Positions 60,202-64,000 of a stretch of 64,000 nucleotides of DNA are shown here, in pieces. Under the pieces are notes generated by a model that did not search any database, was not told the DNA's origin, and worked only from the letters and a program-made list of their open reading frames with translations. This stretch comes from an uncultured Steroidobacter sp. (GTDB lineage Bacteria; Pseudomonadota; Gammaproteobacteria; Steroidobacterales; Steroidobacteraceae). How positions within the stretch are numbered: the stretch's first letter is position 1; each line of letters starts with the position of its first letter. The stretch lies in the NCBI RefSeq assembly GCF_937958065.1, contig NZ_CALFXI010000061.1, positions 62,001-126,000 on the forward strand. The letters run 5' to 3'. Both the position numbers and the translations under genes were made by a program.

Positions 60202-61074
60202 ATGATGGCTAAGACCTTAGAAGTGGTGGCGCGTCCCCACGAGTTGCGCGAGCGCGTCGCACAGTGGCGCCGCAAGGGCGAGCGCATTGCGTTCGTGCCG
60301 ACCATGGGCAATCTGCACGCGGGCCACGGTACTCTGGTCAGTCGGGCATCGGAGCTGGCGGACCATGTCATCGTCAGCATCTTCGTCAATCCCTTGCAGT
60401 TCGGGCCGAATGAAGATTTCGCGACCTATCCGCGCACGCCCGATGAAGATCATCAGCTGTTGCGCTCGTTGAATGTCGAAGTGCTGTTCGCTCCCGAGGT
60501 GCACGACATCTATCCGCGCGGCCAGGAAACCACCGCGCGCGTACACGTGCCCGGGCTGGAAGACATTCTGTGTGGCGCGTTCCGTCCCGGACATTTCATG
60601 GGCGTGGCGACGGTCGTCACCAAGCTGCTGAATCTGGTGCAGCCCGACGTCGCGCTGTTCGGCGAGAAAGATTTCCAGCAGTTGATGATCATTCGTCGCG
60701 CAGTGATCGATCTGTGCATGCCGATGGAAATCGTCGGTGTGCCGACGGCGCGTGAAAAGGACGGCCTCGCGATGAGCTCGCGTAACCGTTATCTGCTTCC
60801 GGAGCAGCGCGCGGTGGCCCCGCAGATATTCGCTGCGCTCGAGCGGGCACGCGTTGCGATCGAGTCGGGCTCGACGGATTACGCGGCTCTGGAACAGGCG
60901 GGCACTGAAGCGTTGCAGAAGGCGGGCTTCCGGCCGGATTACTTTTCGATTCGCGATGCGGGCTCGTTGCAGCTGCCGAACGGCGAGTCCAGCGATCTGG
61001 TCATCGTCACCGCGGCCCGCATCGGGCGCGCACGCCTGATCGACAACGTTCGCGCCACGCGCCCGAGCAAATAA
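60202..61074 (+). CDS. panC: Pantothenate synthetase
   Basis: A 290-residue enzyme that joins pantoate and beta-alanine using ATP. The nucleotidyl motif TMGNLHAGH is near residue 34, and FGEKDFQQLMIIRR plus AMSSRNRYL match PanC. Two ATG codons start the gene (60202 and 60205). It is the last gene of the cluster and its stop is immediately adjacent to the queG stop on the other strand. Confidence 0.95.
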   Translation: MMAKTLEVVARPHELRERVAQWRRKGERIAFVPTMGNLHAGHGTLVSRASELADHVIVSIFVNPLQFGPNEDFATYPRTPDEDHQLLRSLNVEVLFAPEVHDIYPRGQETTARVHVPGLEDILCGAFRPGHFMGVATVVTKLLNLVQPDVALFGEKDFQQLMIIRRAVIDLCMPMEIVGVPTAREKDGLAMSSRNRYLLPEQRAVAPQIFAALERARVAIESGSTDYAALEQAGTEALQKAGFRPDYFSIRDAGSLQLPNGESSDLVIVTAARIGRARLIDNVRATRPSK

Positions 61075-62142
61075 TCACTGTGCGGCGTGCTGGGCCAGCG
61101 CCCAGCCGACATGCTCCCGCACCAGCTCGGACGGATCCTCTCGACGTGCTTCGAGCGCGCGAATGACTTCCTCGGTCGTCGGCGCATTGCCGAGCGCGAC
61201 GGCAATGTTTCTTATCCAGCACTCATAACCGATGCGCCGGATCGCGCTGCCCTCGGTGCGATCCAGAAACTGCTGCTCGGTCCACGCGAACAGTTCGACC
61301 AGTTTGCTGCCATCGAGCGCGTGCCGGGGAATGAAGTCCACTTCGCTGGTGAAGCGCGCGAACTTGTTCCAGGGACAGACCAGCTGGCAGTCGTCACAAC
61401 CGTAAATGCGGTTGCCCATGGCCTTGCGGAACTGCTCGGGAATGGAGCCGCGCAACTCGATGGTGAGATAGGAGATGCAGCGGGTCGCATCGAGCTGGAA
61501 AGGAGCGACGATGGCCTGCGTCGGGCATACGTCGATGCAGGCGCGGCAGGTGCCGCAATGTTCGGTTTCCGGCGTATCCACCGGCAGCGGCAGGTCGGTT
61601 AGGATCTCGCCGAGAAAGAAATACGAGCCGGCGCGTCGATTGATCAGATTGGTGTGCTTGCCGATCCAGCCGAGCCCGGCGTTGCGAGCAAAGGCTTTCT
61701 CCAGCACCGGGCCGCTGTCGACGAACACGCGATGGGACTGCGACGCACTGTGCGCCTGAATCTTCTCCGCCAGCCTGGCCAGTCGACGCCGCAGCACCTT
61801 GTGATAGTCGCGCCCCAGTGCATAACGCGAAACGTAGCCGAGCTCGGGATCCTGGAGAATTTGGTCCGGGTCCTGCGCTTGCGTAGGTAAATAATCCATA
61901 CGCGCCGAGATCACTCGCAGCGTGCCGGGGACCAGCTCGTGCGGACGGGCGCGGCGGCGGCCGTGGCGCTGCATATAGTCCATCGCACCGTGGCGCCCTT
62001 GCTCCAGCCAGGTCATCAGGCGTGCTTCATCTTCGGGCACGTCGATGCCCGTGATGCCGAGCTGCTGGAAGCCCAGCTCGCGACTCCACTGTCGGATCGA
62101 GCTGGCAAGCTCGGTGTAGTCATGCGGGGCGACGGCGGACAT
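61075..62142 (-). CDS. queG: Epoxyqueuosine reductase
   Basis: A 355-residue cobalamin-dependent iron-sulfur enzyme that makes queuosine in tRNA. The general acid Asp142 lies in VFVDSGPVLEKA. Two [4Fe-4S] motifs are present, CGTCRACIDVCP (196-206) and CDDCQLVCPW (249-258), with a further Cys222. A HEAT-like C-terminal part (residues 300-355) binds tRNA. I chose the ATG at 62142 (MSAVAPHDYTELASSIRQW) over the TTG at 62166. It is divergent from the nnr gene. Confidence 0.93.
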   Translation of the reverse strand: MSAVAPHDYTELASSIRQWSRELGFQQLGITGIDVPEDEARLMTWLEQGRHGAMDYMQRHGRRRARPHELVPGTLRVISARMDYLPTQAQDPDQILQDPELGYVSRYALGRDYHKVLRRRLARLAEKIQAHSASQSHRVFVDSGPVLEKAFARNAGLGWIGKHTNLINRRAGSYFFLGEILTDLPLPVDTPETEHCGTCRACIDVCPTQAIVAPFQLDATRCISYLTIELRGSIPEQFRKAMGNRIYGCDDCQLVCPWNKFARFTSEVDFIPRHALDGSKLVELFAWTEQQFLDRTEGSAIRRIGYECWIRNIAVALGNAPTTEEVIRALEARREDPSELVREHVGWALAQHAAQ

Positions 62143-62207
62143 GCTGCAATTCTGGCAGAACACCAATTCCAGCAGAACAGCGGGCCGATTTTGCTACCCT
62201 TGAACGT

Positions 62208-63698
62208 ATGAAGCCGCTGCCATTGGCCGTGCATACCGCCGCACAAGTGCGGGCCCTCGATCGCCACGCGATCGACGATTTGCACATCCCGTCCTACACC
62301 TTGATGACCCAAGCCGGCGAGGCGGCGGCCGTCGCGCTGCGCAGTTGCTGGCCGTCCAAGCAGCGGATCGCTGTGGTCTGTGGGCCGGGCAACAACGGCG
62401 GCGATGGCTATGTGCTCGCGCGCCTGGCGCAGTCCATGCGCATGGATGTCACGGCAGTGTCCGTGAGCGATACCGCTCAGCTGCGTGGAGATGCCAAGCG
62501 CGCGCACGATGATTTCGTGACGGCCGGCGGTGTCGTGCACCCATGGACTGACGGCTGTCTCGCGAACGCCGAAGTCATCGTGGATGCCATCTTCGGCACC
62601 GGCCTGTCGCGTCCGCTCGATGCAGTCATGATCGAGCGGATCCATGCGATCAACGAGTGCGGCGTGCCCATTCTCTCGCTCGATATTCCCAGCGGCCTGG
62701 ATGCCGACACCGGCGCAGTGTGGGGCGCGGCGATTGCGGCCGAGCGGACGCTGTCGTTCATCGGACTGAAGCTCGGTTTCTATGTTGGCGAGGGGCCGAA
62801 TTACACCGGCATCGTCTTGTTCGACGATCTGGATCTGCCGGCGGGCACGATCGATTTCGTGCCGCCGTCCGCGCTGAGAATCGATGAGGACTTCGTTGCG
62901 CAGCTGCTGCCGCGGCGGCGTCGCACCGCTCACAAGGGGCAACAGGGAAGCGTGCTGGTCATCGGCGGTGGCATCGGGATGGCGGGGGCCGCGCGCATGG
63001 CCGGAGAGGCGGCGTTGCGAGCTGGCGCGGGATTGGTGACCGTCGCCTGTTGGCCGGAAAACGTCGCCTCGATTACCGCCAGTCGTCCGGAGCTGATGTG
63101 TCGCGGCGTCGAAGGTGCGAGCGATCTCACCTCGATGATAGAGCGTGCCGATGTGCTCGCGATCGGCCCGGGCCTGGGCCAGAGCGACTGGAGCAGGGCA
63201 CTGCTGGAGATCACTTTGGAAAGTGACAAACCGACGGTGATCGATGCGGATGCGCTCAATCTGCTGGCGCATGCGCCTCGCGCCAACTCGAAATGGATTC
63301 TCACGCCGCATCCGGGTGAAGCCGGGCGGCTGCTCGGCATCAGCACTGCCGAGGTACAGAGCAATCGCCTGCAGTCCGCGCGCGAGATTGCAAACAAGTT
63401 CGGTGGCACCGTGGTGTTGAAAGGCGCCGGTACGCTGGTCGTCACCGGTGACTCGCTGCCGTACATCTGCGACCAGGGCAATCCAGGCATGGCCTCCCCT
63501 GGCATGGGCGATGTGCTCACCGGCGTGATCACTGGCATCGCCGCGCAGACGGCGGATCTGCCGGGCGCGGCTCGTGCGGGCGTGCTGGTGCATGCGATGG
63601 CGGGCGATATGGCCGCGCGTCGCGGCGAGCGCGGTCTTCTGGCTACCGATCTATTTGGATACTTGCCGACGTGCGTGAACCCGACACAGCGACTCTGA
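62208..63698 (+). CDS. nnr: Bifunctional NAD(P)H-hydrate epimerase / ADP-dependent dehydratase
   Basis: A 496-residue repair enzyme that rescues hydrated NADH and NADPH. The N-terminal epimerase half (about residues 1-215) has VCGPGNNGGDGYVLAR; the C-terminal dehydratase half (about 225-496) has HKGQQGSVLVIGGG, DADALN and the signature GNPGMASPGMGDVLTGVI. The fused arrangement is standard in proteobacteria. It is followed by tsaE, as in many gammaproteobacteria, and the two overlap by 28 bp. Confidence 0.95.
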   Translation: MKPLPLAVHTAAQVRALDRHAIDDLHIPSYTLMTQAGEAAAVALRSCWPSKQRIAVVCGPGNNGGDGYVLARLAQSMRMDVTAVSVSDTAQLRGDAKRAHDDFVTAGGVVHPWTDGCLANAEVIVDAIFGTGLSRPLDAVMIERIHAINECGVPILSLDIPSGLDADTGAVWGAAIAAERTLSFIGLKLGFYVGEGPNYTGIVLFDDLDLPAGTIDFVPPSALRIDEDFVAQLLPRRRRTAHKGQQGSVLVIGGGIGMAGAARMAGEAALRAGAGLVTVACWPENVASITASRPELMCRGVEGASDLTSMIERADVLAIGPGLGQSDWSRALLEITLESDKPTVIDADALNLLAHAPRANSKWILTPHPGEAGRLLGISTAEVQSNRLQSAREIANKFGGTVVLKGAGTLVVTGDSLPYICDQGNPGMASPGMGDVLTGVITGIAAQTADLPGAARAGVLVHAMAGDMAARRGERGLLATDLFGYLPTCVNPTQRL

Positions 63699-64000
63699 AC
63701 GTCGGCTCGGCGGAGCAGATGCAGGTGTTGGGTCGGGCGATCGCGGCAGCGGTCGAAGCGACCGAGGGCACTTTCATCATCGCGCTCGAAGGCGAGCTTG
63801 GCGCGGGCAAGACGACGCTGGTTGGCGGCATCCTCCGCTCGTATGGCGTGACGGGCCCGGTCCGCAGCCCCACTTATACCTTGATCGAGCCTTACGAGAC
63901 GCCGAGCCGGGCGATCTACCATCTCGACCTGTATCGGCTGACCGATCCCGACGAAGTCGAGCCGCTGGGGATTCGCGACCTGCTGGCCGGGTCGGCCCTG
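63671..64000 (+). CDS. tsaE: tRNA threonylcarbamoyladenosine ATPase TsaE (3' cut by window edge)
   Basis: Partial; the first 110 codons are present. The P-loop reads LEGELGAGKTTLVGGIL, followed by SPTYTLIEPY and HLDLYRLTDP, the TsaE signature. With TsaB, TsaC and TsaD it makes t6A on tRNA. The GTG at 63671 is the proposed start, overlapping the end of nnr; an ATG at codon 17 is an alternative but would shorten the N-terminus. The nnr-tsaE order and the lack of an amiB within reach are as expected before the window edge. Confidence 0.9.
   Translation, partial: MREPDTATLNVGSAEQMQVLGRAIAAAVEATEGTFIIALEGELGAGKTTLVGGILRSYGVTGPVRSPTYTLIEPYETPSRAIYHLDLYRLTDPDEVEPLGIRDLLAGSAL

Overview
The window looks like a core-genome stretch of a high-GC gammaproteobacterium. 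Release factor 3, an Rnf complex beside metG and nth, Dcd, Hda, QueG, LptF/LptG and HolC-PepA all point to that class. Gene neighbourhoods such as purM-purN-DUF3108 facing DUF2066-phosphatidyltransferase-hda, and folK-deoxynucleoside kinase-panB-panC, recall the Xanthomonadales/Nevskiales/Steroidobacter side of the class; that placement is inference. No prophage, insertion sequence, CRISPR array or rRNA operon was seen. The only tRNA found is tRNA-Glu(CTC).

Layout. 1-5.6 kb: 3' end of glycogen phosphorylase, class I fumarase, a DUF1841 protein, a large surface lipoprotein, endonuclease III. 5.6-12.6 kb: an apparent metG-rnfABCDGE-nth operon on the minus strand, whose RnfA and RnfE lack most of the cysteines that normally bind the membrane iron-sulfur cluster. 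12.7-13.6 kb: a two-gene ImmA/IrrE-like peptidase and membrane protein unit. 13.7-18.7 kb: two PilT-family retraction ATPases with a HEAT-repeat Ser/Thr kinase. 18.9-30.7 kb: Mrp, Dcd, purine synthesis (purN, purM), phospholipid synthesis (a PgsA-like enzyme and PssA), Hda, a WrbA-like flavoprotein, acylphosphatase, a lytic transglycosylase, UDG. 30.7-42 kb: RimI, RF3, an MFS transporter, a MoxR-DUF58-transglutaminase operon, ValS. 42-50 kb: a divergent SDR/LysR pair, a thioesterase, HolC-PepA, LptF-LptG-RDD. 50-55 kb: a Gld-like ABC export operon. 55-64 kb: a linker protein, tRNA-Glu, PcnB-FolK-deoxynucleoside kinase-PanB-PanC, QueG, Nnr and the start of TsaE.

The most unusual signal is not a gene. 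Four long imperfect palindromes sit between genes at 38999-39165, 44491-44659, 44914-45082 and 49835-50083. Each has about 31-33 bp arms ending inward in CCGGCA/TGCCGG or a close variant, and encloses smaller hairpins. Two of them are inverted 169-bp copies of each other. Their arms differ at several positions, but both sides of the stem have changed together, so pairing is kept. This looks like a dispersed structured RNA or DNA element family. The last copy runs into a degenerate tandem array of about 46-48 bp units.

Start sites were chosen from family alignment, ribosome binding sites and overlaps; where they are uncertain this is stated. All functions are inferred from sequence alone.
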